From Ruminococcus sp. (GTDB lineage: Bacteria > Bacillota > Clostridia > Oscillospirales > Ruminococcaceae): DNA of 64,000 nt. A model generated the notes under the pieces. It was not told where the DNA came from. It made no database searches and saw only the letters and a list, made by a program, of their open reading frames with translations. The first letter of the stretch is position 1, and the number at the start of each line of letters is the position of its first letter. The stretch spans positions 1 to 64,000 of the forward strand of contig JAFWSI010000071.1 of the NCBI GenBank assembly GCA_017519415.1. Direction: 5' to 3'. Made by a program: the position numbers and the translations under genes. This document shows, in pieces, positions 1 through 8,609 of this stretch.

Positions 1-1
1 C

Positions 2-607
2 ACCTATGCAAAAGACAAGAACGGCTGTACAATTCACTTCATCAGGACAATAGTGCTGAAAGAGATCATACTCGGTGAACTAAATAAGATGGTTGCCTTT
101 GTCAAGGATAATGAGGACGAGTTTGTGCAGATGGCTATGGATAATTCCGTTCAGAAGCAGTCCTCAGAGCTTGCCAAGTCGAAGAAAAAGCTGAAAGAAG
201 CGGATAAGCGTATCGCTGAACTGGACAGACTGTTCACAAGGCTCTATGAGGACAATGTATCAGGGAAAATTTCCGATGAGCGTTTTGCTATGATGTCAGC
301 GGGATATGAGGACGAGCAGAAAAAACTCAGGGCAACCGCAGCAGAGCTGACCGCCTACATTGATACTGCCGAACAGAAGTCCGCCGATGTGACTGCTTTC
401 ATCAGAGCAGTACAGAAGTATGAGCATATCACGGAGCTGACGCCTGAGGTCATGCACGAACTTATTGAGAAGATCGTAATTCACGCTCCTGACAAGAGCA
501 GCGGGCATCGTACTCAGCAGATCGAGATTCACTATCGCTTCGATGTTGCCGTAGCTACTGCCGTTGCTGACAGTATGAAGTACGACAAAAAGAGAAAGGC
601 TGCGTAA
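2..607 (+). CDS. Large serine recombinase, C-terminal part (partial)
   Basis: The reading frame is already open at the window edge, so only the last ~200 residues are visible. A GTG at 53 can be read as a start, but the in-frame residues before it (KDKNGCTIHFIRT) match the region usually found in the middle of these proteins, so it is probably internal. The visible part has a long charged helical stretch (KKKLKEADKRIAELDRLF) followed by a DUF4368-like end, as in TnpX/Tn4451-type and other conjugative-element recombinases. Such enzymes excise and integrate mobile elements through an N-terminal Ser, which lies outside the window. Family assignment is from sequence style; the element itself lies to the left. 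Confidence 0.8.
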   Translation, partial: TYAKDKNGCTIHFIRTIVLKEIILGELNKMVAFVKDNEDEFVQMAMDNSVQKQSSELAKSKKKLKEADKRIAELDRLFTRLYEDNVSGKISDERFAMMSAGYEDEQKKLRATAAELTAYIDTAEQKSADVTAFIRAVQKYEHITELTPEVMHELIEKIVIHAPDKSSGHRTQQIEIHYRFDVAVATAVADSMKYDKKRKAA

Positions 608-622
608 CCGCTTGGTTACGCA
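601..622 (+). other. Perfect 9-bp hairpin over the recombinase stop codon
   Basis: TGCGTAACC, loop GCTT, GGTTACGCA. The arm contains the TAA stop of the recombinase. No T-tract follows, so it is a weak terminator candidate; it could also belong to the element end. Confidence 0.4.
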
Positions 623-687
623 ACCTTATCTTAAAAGAATTAAAACTTCTTTATTAGTACCTGTCTTTACCTCTTCGGGAGTTTTAC

Positions 688-2004
688 TTATTCTACAGTA
701 CCCTCGCTTCTGCCGATCGTCAGGACAAAGCCCTTGTTCACAGGCATTATTCCCTGCGGTTCAACGGTCTTTACCGTATTGTCGGGGAGCTTTACGCTCC
801 AGGTTTGCTCTGACAGATTGCGGAGAGCGTGCTTTGAGGGATCCTTCTTGTTGCGGACTACCTCTCCGATCACCTTGTGGAAATCTCCGTCGGTATCTCC
901 CGTCATGCCCTCATAGAGCTTTGCGCCGCCGAATGCGGGAAGCTCGAAGCGCTTGAACTTTATCACGTCGGTGCAGGTGAGCTGACCGCCGCAGTACATA
1001 CAGTTCACGGAATAGCCGTGGGCGATGAAGGTCTCCTTGCCGCAGTGAGGGCAGGGGACGGTCTCGCTCCTGAGCTTTACGAAGGCGTCGAGCCACGTCA
1101 TTTCTATAACGCGGTCGTAGGGCGGCTGTACCGACTTCTTGCCGAAGGACTGTATGAACAGGTCGCGTATATAATCCGGGTATATCTTCCAGAAGCGGAG
1201 AGTATTTGTGTTCAGCTGATTGTTTGCGGCATTGCGGTCGTCCTCGGGATCAAGAACAAAAACGGGATCGCTGCCGTAGAATTTCTTTTCAAGCTCGGGA
1301 GTCATGCATGGGGGTGTGGAATACTTGCCCTCAAGCGGGTGCTCGATGAAAAGCATACGGAAGAGTATGACTGCCAGCGAGAAGCGGTCCGAGCGCTTGT
1401 CGGGAGCTCCGCCGAGAACTACCTCGGGCGCCATATAGCGCTGCTTGCCAGCGATACCGAAGTTGACTCCGCGCTCGGAAACATTGTCGTTGTCGCATAT
1501 GAGCACGTCGCCGTTCTGCGGATTTATGAAGAAGTTGCCGTTGTTGAGGTCCTGATAGCTGTAGCCGTCATTGTGGAGGGCGCGGAAGCCCTCGATGATA
1601 TTGATAGCTGCATTGCAGCGTGCCGTTATGTTTGCGAAGCTCGCCTTCATGCGGCGGGTCTTGAGGTCCCACAGCAGGAAGCGGGTCAGCTCCTCGTAGC
1701 CCTTGGGACGGAGCGCCATGATGTAGCCGAAGCTGCCGTCTATCCAGTTGGTGAGCTCCTCGGGCCAGAGAAAATTCTGTGTGGGAGCGCCCTTCTTTAT
1801 ATTTGCCTTCAGGTTCTCATAGAACTCCTGAGGGTTCTTCATCTTGTCAATGGTGGACTTGTGATACCATTTAAGTGCCATTTCCCTGCCGCCGCATTCC
1901 ACTCTGTAGACGTTTCCCTGTCCGCCTCCGCCGAGGAATTCAAGGATAGTGAAGGTGGTATTGTATATTGTCCTGCCCTTGTAGCCGACTTTAAGCTCTG
2001 CCAT
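688..2004 (-). CDS. Serine/threonine protein kinase-like protein with C-terminal zinc ribbon
   Basis: 438 aa. It has a glycine-rich loop GGGGQGNVY (~25-33), the ATP-binding Lys in MALKWY (K45), a catalytic loop YQDLNNGN (D152, N157) where Tyr-Gln replace the usual His-Arg, a DFG-equivalent CDND (D171), and MAPEVV (191-196). Near residues 320-340 two CxxC pairs (CPHC, CMYC) form a probable zinc ribbon, followed by a small beta-rich C-terminal domain. No membrane segment is seen, so it is probably cytosolic. It is last in a minus-strand run after an MBOAT and an SGNH gene (68-bp gap) and may control that system. Start ATG has AAAGGAAG eight bases upstream. Kinase family is clear; substrate unknown. 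Confidence 0.85.
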   Translation of the reverse strand: MAELKVGYKGRTIYNTTFTILEFLGGGGQGNVYRVECGGREMALKWYHKSTIDKMKNPQEFYENLKANIKKGAPTQNFLWPEELTNWIDGSFGYIMALRPKGYEELTRFLLWDLKTRRMKASFANITARCNAAINIIEGFRALHNDGYSYQDLNNGNFFINPQNGDVLICDNDNVSERGVNFGIAGKQRYMAPEVVLGGAPDKRSDRFSLAVILFRMLFIEHPLEGKYSTPPCMTPELEKKFYGSDPVFVLDPEDDRNAANNQLNTNTLRFWKIYPDYIRDLFIQSFGKKSVQPPYDRVIEMTWLDAFVKLRSETVPCPHCGKETFIAHGYSVNCMYCGGQLTCTDVIKFKRFELPAFGGAKLYEGMTGDTDGDFHKVIGEVVRNKKDPSKHALRNLSEQTWSVKLPDNTVKTVEPQGIMPVNKGFVLTIGRSEGTVE

Positions 2005-2072
2005 GGTGTTCTTCCTTTCTTTACTGCTGTACGGGCGGGGCGGCTGAGTAAGCGCCCTTTGCGCCGTATATG

Positions 2073-3032
2073 CTACTGATTTGAGAATTCTTCGTTCTGG
2101 GGTTTCTTGTTCTGCGTTGTGGTCTCTGCTTCTGCTGCGGCTTCCGACGCAAATGTGCTGCTTTCCTTTGCAGGCGTACTGCCGTCGGGGGAGACTGTAT
2201 TTTCACAGAGCCAGTCCGTCCACGTTATGTAATACTTTGCGAGGACATGGGTGCCGTCGCTGGTGAAATCAGCGGTGAGGGCGCCGTTTTCGTCGTCGAA
2301 AAGGCTGTTGACTTCAAGATAGAATATCTTCTTGTAGTCCGCAAGCTCGCGGATACGGCTGTTGAGGAGATCTATCCTTGCGTTGGATATGATAGATGTC
2401 TCGGCATAGGAAGCAACGTGGAGGTTACCCTGTATGTAGACGAGAGCGTCGGGCTGTACCTCGCGGATACCGTCTATGAGCTTCCTGAACTTTGCAAAGG
2501 TGCCGTCTATGTCGTTGCCCACTTCGTTTATGCCCAGCATAACGTAGATCTTGCCGTACTTTTTGGCGTTGAGCCTGCCCCATACGGTCTGGCCGTCTAT
2601 GGTGGTGTTGTCTATCTGATAGGCTGAAAGGCCGATGTTACAGAAATAATCCGCATTTTTAAGTCCGCCGTAGTCGCGTATGCCGACTGTACGGGAATCG
2701 CCTATGAATAGCGCGTCGTTGAAGTATTCGGGGCCGCTGCTGACATAGGTCACGGGAGAAGCCTCGGTGGTAGGCTGGGCTGCGGGCTCCGTGGTAGTAC
2801 CGGGATCGGCGGTGGCAGCGGTATTGCCCTGTCCGTCCGTGGCAGCCGTTGCGTCCTGAGCGTCCGAGGGCTTTTCGGCGGGCTCCGACGCGGATACCGA
2901 GGGTTCTTTTGCGCCGGCCTTGGGCTTCTTTGCCTGGCTGCTGTCCCATATCTGCTTATATATGAACGGTGAAGCCATAAGACAGGTGAGCAGCAGTATC
3001 ACCGTATATATGCATTGTTTTAACTTGCTCAA
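2073..3032 (-). CDS. Membrane-anchored extracytoplasmic SGNH/GDSL hydrolase
   Basis: 319 aa, starting at TTG with AAGGAGAG upstream. One N-terminal membrane anchor (~7-24) is followed by a Pro/Ala/Thr-rich linker (~35-95) and an SGNH domain. Block I is FIGDSRTVG (Ser113), block III is MLGINEVGND, and the Asp/His pair is DGTH (D259, H262). Such partners of MBOAT proteins transfer or remove acyl groups on extracellular polysaccharides. The gene starts 12 bp after the MBOAT stop, so the two are surely co-transcribed. Together they look like an AlgI/PatA-PatB-type O-acetylation pair; the glycan is not identified. Confidence 0.85.
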   Translation of the reverse strand: MSKLKQCIYTVILLLTCLMASPFIYKQIWDSSQAKKPKAGAKEPSVSASEPAEKPSDAQDATAATDGQGNTAATADPGTTTEPAAQPTTEASPVTYVSSGPEYFNDALFIGDSRTVGIRDYGGLKNADYFCNIGLSAYQIDNTTIDGQTVWGRLNAKKYGKIYVMLGINEVGNDIDGTFAKFRKLIDGIREVQPDALVYIQGNLHVASYAETSIISNARIDLLNSRIRELADYKKIFYLEVNSLFDDENGALTADFTSDGTHVLAKYYITWTDWLCENTVSPDGSTPAKESSTFASEAAAEAETTTQNKKPQNEEFSNQ

Positions 3033-3044
3033 TTCTTTCTCTCC

Positions 3045-4586
3045 TTAAAATCTGAAATACATGAACGGGTCGTCAAGTCCCTTGTACATACAGTAGACTG
3101 ACGCCCAGAATACCGCCAGCAGCACCAGGGCTGTCAGCACTGAATGCTTCATCTTTTTGTATATCGCTTCGGGCAGCCTTGTGGAGAAGATGATTGCCGC
3201 CGTAAAGTATTTCCAGTAGGTCTTCCAGTGAGTGATGTAGTCGTCTGCCTTGACGGCTATGCTCTTCTGCGGAATGAAAGGCAGGAGCCTTTTGAAGTAT
3301 ATGCCGAGCTGGTGGAAATCCGTTACGGCGAAAAGCAGCCATGTAAGCGGGATTATCAGCAGCATATAGGCGTGTCCCAGGGGCTTTATCCTGTTCAGAG
3401 TCTTGCCTGTCCAGAATTTTTCCGTCATTATAATAATGAAGAGCACCAGTCCCCACAGTACGAAGTTCCAGCTTGCGCCGTGCCACAGACCAGTGAACAG
3501 CCATACCACGAACATATTGAATACCATTCTGCCCTCGCCCTTGCGGTTTCCGCCGAGGGGAATGTATATATAGTCCCTGAACCATGAGCCGAGGGTCATG
3601 TGCCAGCGCCGCCAGAATTCCGTCATGGTCAGCGACATATAGGGATGATCGAAGTTCTTCGGGAGCTCGAAGCCCATTATCTTTCCGAGGCCGATCGCCA
3701 TGAGGGAATAGCCGCAGAAGTCAAAGTAAAGCTGGAAGGAGTAGGCGAATATGCCCATCCACGCGAGCCTTGAGGAGATGCTCTCGTAGCCTATCATGGA
3801 TATGTCGCTCCACAGTCCGCCTATCTGATTGGCGATGAGCACCTTGTAGCCGAGACCTATGGTGAAGGTCTTGAGGCCGTCCTCCACCTTCTGTACGGTG
3901 TGGGTACGGCTTTTCAGATTCTTTGCAACATGGTCGAAGGTGACTATGGGACCTGCGATGAGCTGAGGAAACATGGTTATGTAGGCTCCGTAGCTTACCA
4001 GGTTCTTTTCCGCCTTTGCCTTGCCCCTGTATACGTCTATGATGTAGGAGACGTTCTGAAAGGTGTAGAAGCTGATTCCAATGGGGAGGATTATGTCCTT
4101 TACCGTAAAGCTCTGGTGGAAGAAGTGATTGATGTTCTCGGTGCCGAAGGTCCAGTACTTGAAGAATATCAGCCACCAGAAGTTGAACAGTATGCCGAAG
4201 GCCAGCCACGGCTTTTTCAGGTACCTGCTGTGCTCTATGAACTGTCCCACTATGAAGTTGAGCAGCACCGTCAGCAGGAAAAGCATTATGTAGACGGGCT
4301 TTTTAACGCCGAAGCTGTAGAAGACGACGCTTCCCGCAAATATGACAAGGTTACGGTAATTCTTCTGTGAAGCTATGTAGGCTGCCAGCGCGACGGCTAT
4401 GGCCGCAAGTATAAACAGGAATACGTGCAGGGGATTGTGTATGCGGAGGGCGCGGAAGGTAACTATTCCCGCGGCGATGCTCCCCGCAAGTATGAAAAAG
4501 TCTCTGATCTCTTTTCGTGATGCCGCATAGGCTATCATAAAAACAGGAAGGAATATGAAGATGAATTCCAAGCTGCTGAATACCAA
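3045..4586 (-). CDS. MBOAT family O-acyltransferase (AlgI-like)
   Basis: 513 aa integral membrane protein with about ten hydrophobic segments. The family hallmarks are the block WRRWHMTLGSWFRDYIYIPL and the active-site His in GLWHGASWNFVLWG. Members move acyl groups across the membrane to modify cell-surface polysaccharides. The longest frame begins with GTG at 4595, but I place the start at TTG 4586: this gives the usual MVFSSLEF N-terminus and puts GGGTGG at proper spacing. It is first in the MBOAT-SGNH-kinase operon. The sugar acceptor cannot be read from the sequence. Confidence 0.9.
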   Translation of the reverse strand: MVFSSLEFIFIFLPVFMIAYAASRKEIRDFFILAGSIAAGIVTFRALRIHNPLHVFLFILAAIAVALAAYIASQKNYRNLVIFAGSVVFYSFGVKKPVYIMLFLLTVLLNFIVGQFIEHSRYLKKPWLAFGILFNFWWLIFFKYWTFGTENINHFFHQSFTVKDIILPIGISFYTFQNVSYIIDVYRGKAKAEKNLVSYGAYITMFPQLIAGPIVTFDHVAKNLKSRTHTVQKVEDGLKTFTIGLGYKVLIANQIGGLWSDISMIGYESISSRLAWMGIFAYSFQLYFDFCGYSLMAIGLGKIMGFELPKNFDHPYMSLTMTEFWRRWHMTLGSWFRDYIYIPLGGNRKGEGRMVFNMFVVWLFTGLWHGASWNFVLWGLVLFIIIMTEKFWTGKTLNRIKPLGHAYMLLIIPLTWLLFAVTDFHQLGIYFKRLLPFIPQKSIAVKADDYITHWKTYWKYFTAAIIFSTRLPEAIYKKMKHSVLTALVLLAVFWASVYCMYKGLDDPFMYFRF

Positions 4587-4756
4587 GCATACCACCCTTT
4601 GTAAAATCTTTTGTTTGTATTTATATCAATATGCTTTTCTTTCCGAACTGCGAAAAATAGCATTATAAAAACTCATACACTACTATTTTACACGTTTGAT
4701 ATATAAATGTCAATACCTTTGGAATAATGTAGCAATTTGCAATAAACAGCCGCTTT

Positions 4757-4791
4757 TTAGCGATTAGATATTAGTTATTAGTGATTAGCAG
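4757..4791 (+). repeat. Five TTAGNNN heptads
   Basis: TTAG recurs exactly every 7 bp (4757, 4764, 4771, 4778, 4785). A similar array in inverse orientation lies at 6469-6500, so the two bracket the SNF transporter gene. Confidence 0.75.
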
Positions 4792-4839
4792 AACTAAGAG
4801 CTAAGAATGCAGGAGCGCCGTTTCGGCGCCCGTGCAAAA

Positions 4840-4865
4840 AAGGAACGCCGAGAACGGCGTTCCTT
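4840..4865 (-). terminator. Terminator of the SNF transporter gene
   Basis: Perfect 11-bp stem AAGGAACGCCG / CGGCGTTCCTT with a 4-nt loop. On the minus strand it is followed by a T-run. It closely resembles the hairpin at 6387-6411. A second GC-rich hairpin lies beside it at about 4814-4831. Confidence 0.85.
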
Positions 4866-4876
4866 ACAGGGAGTTT

Positions 4877-6280
4877 TTAGATATCTGTTACAAATGGCGT
4901 GATAAGTATCATTATCATGCATATCGGGCATACCGCCTTTATCATTACGCTGTAGAGGAGCTTTGAGCGGAAACTCTTTTCGCCGAACATGACCTCCTCC
5001 TCGATATATCCGGTCTTTACCGTATATCCCACAAGTATGCAGGTGAGGAATGCAAGCACAGGCATCATAAGGTTGTTGGTGATAAAGTCGAAGAAATCAA
5101 GTATCTGCATACCAAAGACCTTTACGTCAGCCCATATGCTGTAGCCCATTACTGAGAGCATTCCCATGATAAGGGTGAACACTATTACGATACAGCAGCT
5201 CTTTAAGCGGCTGAGTTTGAATTTCTCCATAACTACGGCAGCTACTGTCTCCATAAGGGATATGGAAGAAGTAAGGGCAGCCAGAACTACCAGTATGAAA
5301 AAGGCTGCGCCGATAAGCTTTCCTGCCGGCATTGACGAGAATACCTTGGGCAGGGTGATGAACATGAGTCCCGGACCTTTATTGAGGGCGGTCTCGTCTC
5401 CGCCTGAGAATACGAATACCGCAGGTACAATGATAAGTCCTGCAAGAAAAGCAACAGCGGTATCGAATATCTCTATCTGGCGGACTGAGCTTTCAAGGGA
5501 GTCCTCTTTTCTCATGTATGAGCCGTAGGTTATCATGATACCCATTGCTATTGACATCGAGTAGAACAGCTGTCCGCAGGCTGCCGCTATGGTTTGCAGG
5601 AGCTTTGGCAGCGTGAAGCCCTCAAAATTTGGGAGCAGGTAGTATCTGAGTCCCTCTCCTGCGCCGTCAAGGGTAAGGGTGTATATTGCAATGCCAACTA
5701 TGAGCAGCAGAAGTACGGGCATAAGGAATTTGCTCACAAGCTCTATGCCCTTTTCAACGCCTATGAATACGGCTATAGAGGTCAGAAGCACAAAGATTAT
5801 GAAGAAAACAGCAGGCTGTCCCAGCTGACCGATGAAATGCTCGAAGAATGTGAGCTTAACGTCAGGTGAAGAGCCTGTGTATTCGGCTTCGGCAGCAGCC
5901 TTGCCGCCGTTTGTGATGAATACTGTCATATATTTCAGTACCCAGCCGCCTATAACGCAGTAATAGGGGAGTATCAGCGCAGGGATAACAGCGGCGAGGA
6001 CTCCGAGGAATGAGAAGCGCTTGTCCACTGCCTTGTATGCGCCGATAACGCTTTTGCCTGTGCGCCTGCCGATAGCAATTTCGGTGAGCATAAGGGTGAA
6101 TCCGAAGGTCAGGGCAAATATGAGATATACCAGCAGGAAGAAGCCACCGCCGTATTTAGCGGCAAGATAGGGGAATCTCCAGATATTGCCAAGACCTATC
6201 GCAGAGCCTGCCGCGGCAAGTATGAAGCCTATTTTTGAACCAAATCCGCCTCGCTCGGAGGCTTTTTTCGTATCATTCAT
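4877..6280 (-). CDS. SNF family sodium-dependent amino-acid symporter
   Basis: 467 aa with about twelve membrane segments. The N-terminus carries the neurotransmitter:sodium symporter (LeuT) signature GSAIGLGNIWRFPY, and GGGFFLLVYL follows. Family members import an amino acid or similar solute with Na+. Start ATG 6280 is chosen over an upstream frame extension because AAAGGA lies nine bases before it and the protein then begins MNDTKK just ahead of the signature. It is a single gene: terminators flank it on both sides and no related gene adjoins. Substrate unknown. Confidence 0.9.
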   Translation of the reverse strand: MNDTKKASERGGFGSKIGFILAAAGSAIGLGNIWRFPYLAAKYGGGFFLLVYLIFALTFGFTLMLTEIAIGRRTGKSVIGAYKAVDKRFSFLGVLAAVIPALILPYYCVIGGWVLKYMTVFITNGGKAAAEAEYTGSSPDVKLTFFEHFIGQLGQPAVFFIIFVLLTSIAVFIGVEKGIELVSKFLMPVLLLLIVGIAIYTLTLDGAGEGLRYYLLPNFEGFTLPKLLQTIAAACGQLFYSMSIAMGIMITYGSYMRKEDSLESSVRQIEIFDTAVAFLAGLIIVPAVFVFSGGDETALNKGPGLMFITLPKVFSSMPAGKLIGAAFFILVVLAALTSSISLMETVAAVVMEKFKLSRLKSCCIVIVFTLIMGMLSVMGYSIWADVKVFGMQILDFFDFITNNLMMPVLAFLTCILVGYTVKTGYIEEEVMFGEKSFRSKLLYSVMIKAVCPICMIMILITPFVTDI

Positions 6281-6386
6281 GTGAATATGTCCTTTCATTT
6301 GGTCGTAATAATGCAATACAAGTATAATTATAGCATTAGTAATAGGAAAAATCAATATCAAGTCCTGAATAACATCAAAAAAGAAA

Positions 6387-6411
6387 AAGGAACGGCGAAA
6401 CGCCGTTCCTT
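6387..6411 (-). terminator. Terminator after folD
   Basis: Perfect 11-bp stem AAGGAACGGCG / CGCCGTTCCTT with a 3-nt loop and a T-rich tail on the minus strand (TTTTTCTT). It is nearly the same sequence as the terminator at 4840-4865. Confidence 0.85.
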
Positions 6412-6468
6412 ACACTGTTTCATTAAGTTTTCCGGGATTTGCGGACTGCCAAAGGCAGCCCATACAAG

Positions 6469-6500
6469 CTAACGGCTAAGGGCTAAAGGCTAACGGCTCA
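6469..6500 (-). repeat. TTAGNNN heptads overlapping the folD stop
   Basis: On the minus strand TTAG recurs every 7 bp (four exact units, CTAA on plus at 6469, 6476, 6483, 6490), and a fifth degenerate unit (TGAG) includes the folD stop codon. The array is inverted relative to the one at 4757. Confidence 0.7.
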
Positions 6501-7355
6501 CTCGATACCTGCCTGCTGTTTTGCAGCTGTGAGGGTGTTCTTCATGAGCATTGCTATAGTCATAGGACCTACGCCGCCGGGTACGGGAGTGATGAATGAA
6601 GCTTTCTTCTCCGCGGACTCGAACTCAACATCGCCGCAGAGCTTGCCGTTATCGAGACGGTTCATGCCCACGTCGATAACTACAGCGCCTTCCTTAATCA
6701 TGTCGCCTGTGATGAAGTTAGCCCGTCCGATAGCAACTACAAGAATATCAGCGCCGAGGCATATCTCCTTGAGGTTCTTCGTCTTGGAGTGGCATATAGT
6801 GACCGTGCCGTTCTTCTGGAGAAGCAGCATTGCCTGGGGCTTGCCGACGATATTGCTCCTGCCGATAACTACGCACTGCTTGCCTGTTATATCCGTGCCC
6901 GTGCTCTCGATAAGGCGCATAACGCCTGCGGGAGTGCAGGGGAGGAAGGAGTATTCGCCAATCATTATCCTTCCTACGTTCTCGGGGTGGAAGGCGTCAA
7001 CGTCCTTTGCGGGAGAGATGGCGTTGATAACTGCCTTTTCGTCTATATGCTTAGGCAGGGGGAGCTGTACAAGTATGCCGTTTACTCTGTCGTCGCGGTT
7101 AAGTACGTTCACAAGGTCGAGGAGCTGCTCCTGTGTGGTGGATTCCTCGAGAGCGTACTCGAATGACTGGAAGCCAACTGCCTCGCAGGCCTTCTTCTTG
7201 TTGTTCACATATACTCTCGAAGCGGGATCGCTGCCCACTATAACTACCGCAAGGCCTACCTTGAGACCCTTTTCGTCCCTGAGTCTTGCAGCTTCTGCTG
7301 CTACCTCGTTCTTTACTGCTGCGGAAACTGCTTTTCCGTCAATGATCTGTGCCAT
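6498..7355 (-). CDS. folD: Bifunctional methylenetetrahydrofolate dehydrogenase/cyclohydrolase
   Basis: 285 aa, the usual FolD length. It interconverts 5,10-methylene-, methenyl- and 10-formyl-tetrahydrofolate in one-carbon metabolism. Visible marks are [14 protein letters not shown] near the N-terminus (catalytic Lys region), [10 protein letters not shown], the Rossmann-type GRSNIVGKP, and the C-terminal signature [16 protein letters not shown]. The ATG follows directly after the lgt TAA, and its AAGGAGG lies inside the end of lgt, so translation is likely coupled. Last gene of yfmF-yfmH-lgt-folD. Confidence 0.97.
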   Translation of the reverse strand: MAQIIDGKAVSAAVKNEVAAEAARLRDEKGLKVGLAVVIVGSDPASRVYVNNKKKACEAVGFQSFEYALEESTTQEQLLDLVNVLNRDDRVNGILVQLPLPKHIDEKAVINAISPAKDVDAFHPENVGRIMIGEYSFLPCTPAGVMRLIESTGTDITGKQCVVIGRSNIVGKPQAMLLLQKNGTVTICHSKTKNLKEICLGADILVVAIGRANFITGDMIKEGAVVIDVGMNRLDNGKLCGDVEFESAEKKASFITPVPGGVGPMTIAMLMKNTLTAAKQQAGIE

Positions 7356-8606
7356 TTATTTATCCTCCTTGTTATCATCGGACTTTTCGTCCGCTGTATC
7401 CGCTTTGTCCTCTGCCTCGCTGTCTGCGGCTGTTCCATCGCTTTCAGCGGCTTCGGGAGCGCCCTCGTCATCGTCCTCTGCGGGAGAGTCTTCTTCGTCT
7501 TCATCTTCATCATCGTCGTCGTCGTCACTGTCATCGCCGCCGAGTATCCTGCTGCCGTCCTCAGACTCGTCTTCATCGAAGTCGTCGTCATCGTCGTTGA
7601 GTATATCCAGCTCGTCGTCGTCGATGCCGTCTATCTTTGCGTCCTCATGGGAGAGTCCCATGTGCTTTCTGCGGGTCTCCTCGATAAGGTGGTGCGATTC
7701 CTCCGTGTTCACGTAGAGCTCCATGCTCTCGGGATCGCGCTTCCTCTTTGCAAAGAAGATGATCTGGAGCAGCATCGAGACAATGAAGATAACTGCCGAG
7801 AGAGCCTGCGATACACGCATATTTCCCAGCATGAGGCTGTCCGTGCGGAGTCCCTCAACTACGAAGCGCTCTGCACCGTACCATGCAAGGTACATGAGGA
7901 ATATCTGTCCGTCGTACTTCCTGCGCTTTGACCAGAATGAGAGTATCACAAAGCCCAGAAGACACCATGCCGACTCATAAAGGAAGCAGGGGTGTACAGG
8001 CTTTTCCCAGAGCATATTGAGTCCCTTTTCATACATATCCCCGCCCATCTGCATACTGCCGCTGATGGTGCGCTGGATAGTGCCGCCGGTCATGCCGAGG
8101 AAGGAGTCGGTATTAGTGCCGAAGGCCTCCTGATTCACGAAGTTGCCCCAGCGTCCTATGCCCTGGCCTATGAGAAGTCCGAGGGCGGTTATGTCCAGCA
8201 TGGGCAGGGCTCTTACCTTGCGTATGCGGGCTATGATATAGCCTACTATAAAGGCGCCGATGATACCGCCGTAAATGGCGAGACCGCCGTTGCGGGTGTT
8301 GATTATAGCCTTCCAGTCCCATTTGTACTCGTCCCACTTCATAAGGACGTAGTATACTCTTGCGCCGACGATACCTCCAAGTACGCCGCCGATTATAACG
8401 TCGATGGCTCTGTCGGAATCAAGGCCGAAGCGCTTCATTCTCGGGAGAACATATATGAGGGCAAGGATAAGTCCCAGTGTGATGATTATGCCGTACCACT
8501 GTATCTGGAAGCCGAATACCGTGAATGCGGTGGGATCGATGCTGAATTTCCAGCCAAGCTCCGGAAATTGTATCTCATTTGGTTCTAAAAGTGTTTCTGT
8601 GTTCAT
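7356..8606 (-). CDS. lgt: Prolipoprotein diacylglyceryl transferase with long acidic tail
   Basis: 416 aa. The first ~295 residues are a normal Lgt: about seven membrane segments, RNGGLAIYGGIIGA, and the signature GRWGNFVNQEAFG; HPCFLYES and GAERFVVEGLR lie further on. Lgt attaches diacylglycerol to the lipobox Cys of prelipoproteins. Beyond ~300 there is a ~115-residue extension made mostly of Asp, Glu, Ser and Ala, with runs such as DDDDDFDEDE. Usual Lgt proteins end near 260-300 residues. The tail is in frame and the RBS AAGGAGG precedes the ATG, so it is real rather than a misread frame. Its role is unknown. Confidence 0.95.
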   Translation of the reverse strand: MNTETLLEPNEIQFPELGWKFSIDPTAFTVFGFQIQWYGIIITLGLILALIYVLPRMKRFGLDSDRAIDVIIGGVLGGIVGARVYYVLMKWDEYKWDWKAIINTRNGGLAIYGGIIGAFIVGYIIARIRKVRALPMLDITALGLLIGQGIGRWGNFVNQEAFGTNTDSFLGMTGGTIQRTISGSMQMGGDMYEKGLNMLWEKPVHPCFLYESAWCLLGFVILSFWSKRRKYDGQIFLMYLAWYGAERFVVEGLRTDSLMLGNMRVSQALSAVIFIVSMLLQIIFFAKRKRDPESMELYVNTEESHHLIEETRRKHMGLSHEDAKIDGIDDDELDILNDDDDDFDEDESEDGSRILGGDDSDDDDDDEDEDEEDSPAEDDDEGAPEAAESDGTAADSEAEDKADTADEKSDDNKEDK

Positions 8607-8609
8607 GGA

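Noticed and set aside
601-622. Attachment site of the mobile element at the left edge
   Set aside because: The hairpin lies over the recombinase stop, but no matching direct repeat or second end is visible, so attL/attR cannot be assigned.
877-2079. 400-aa plus-strand frame opposite the kinase gene
   Set aside because: Shadow frame: the minus-strand kinase has clear motifs, an RBS and operon context; this frame has none.
6529-7716. 395-aa Ser-rich plus-strand frame
   Set aside because: Antisense of folD and the acidic tail of lgt; the poly-Ser is the complement of Asp codons.
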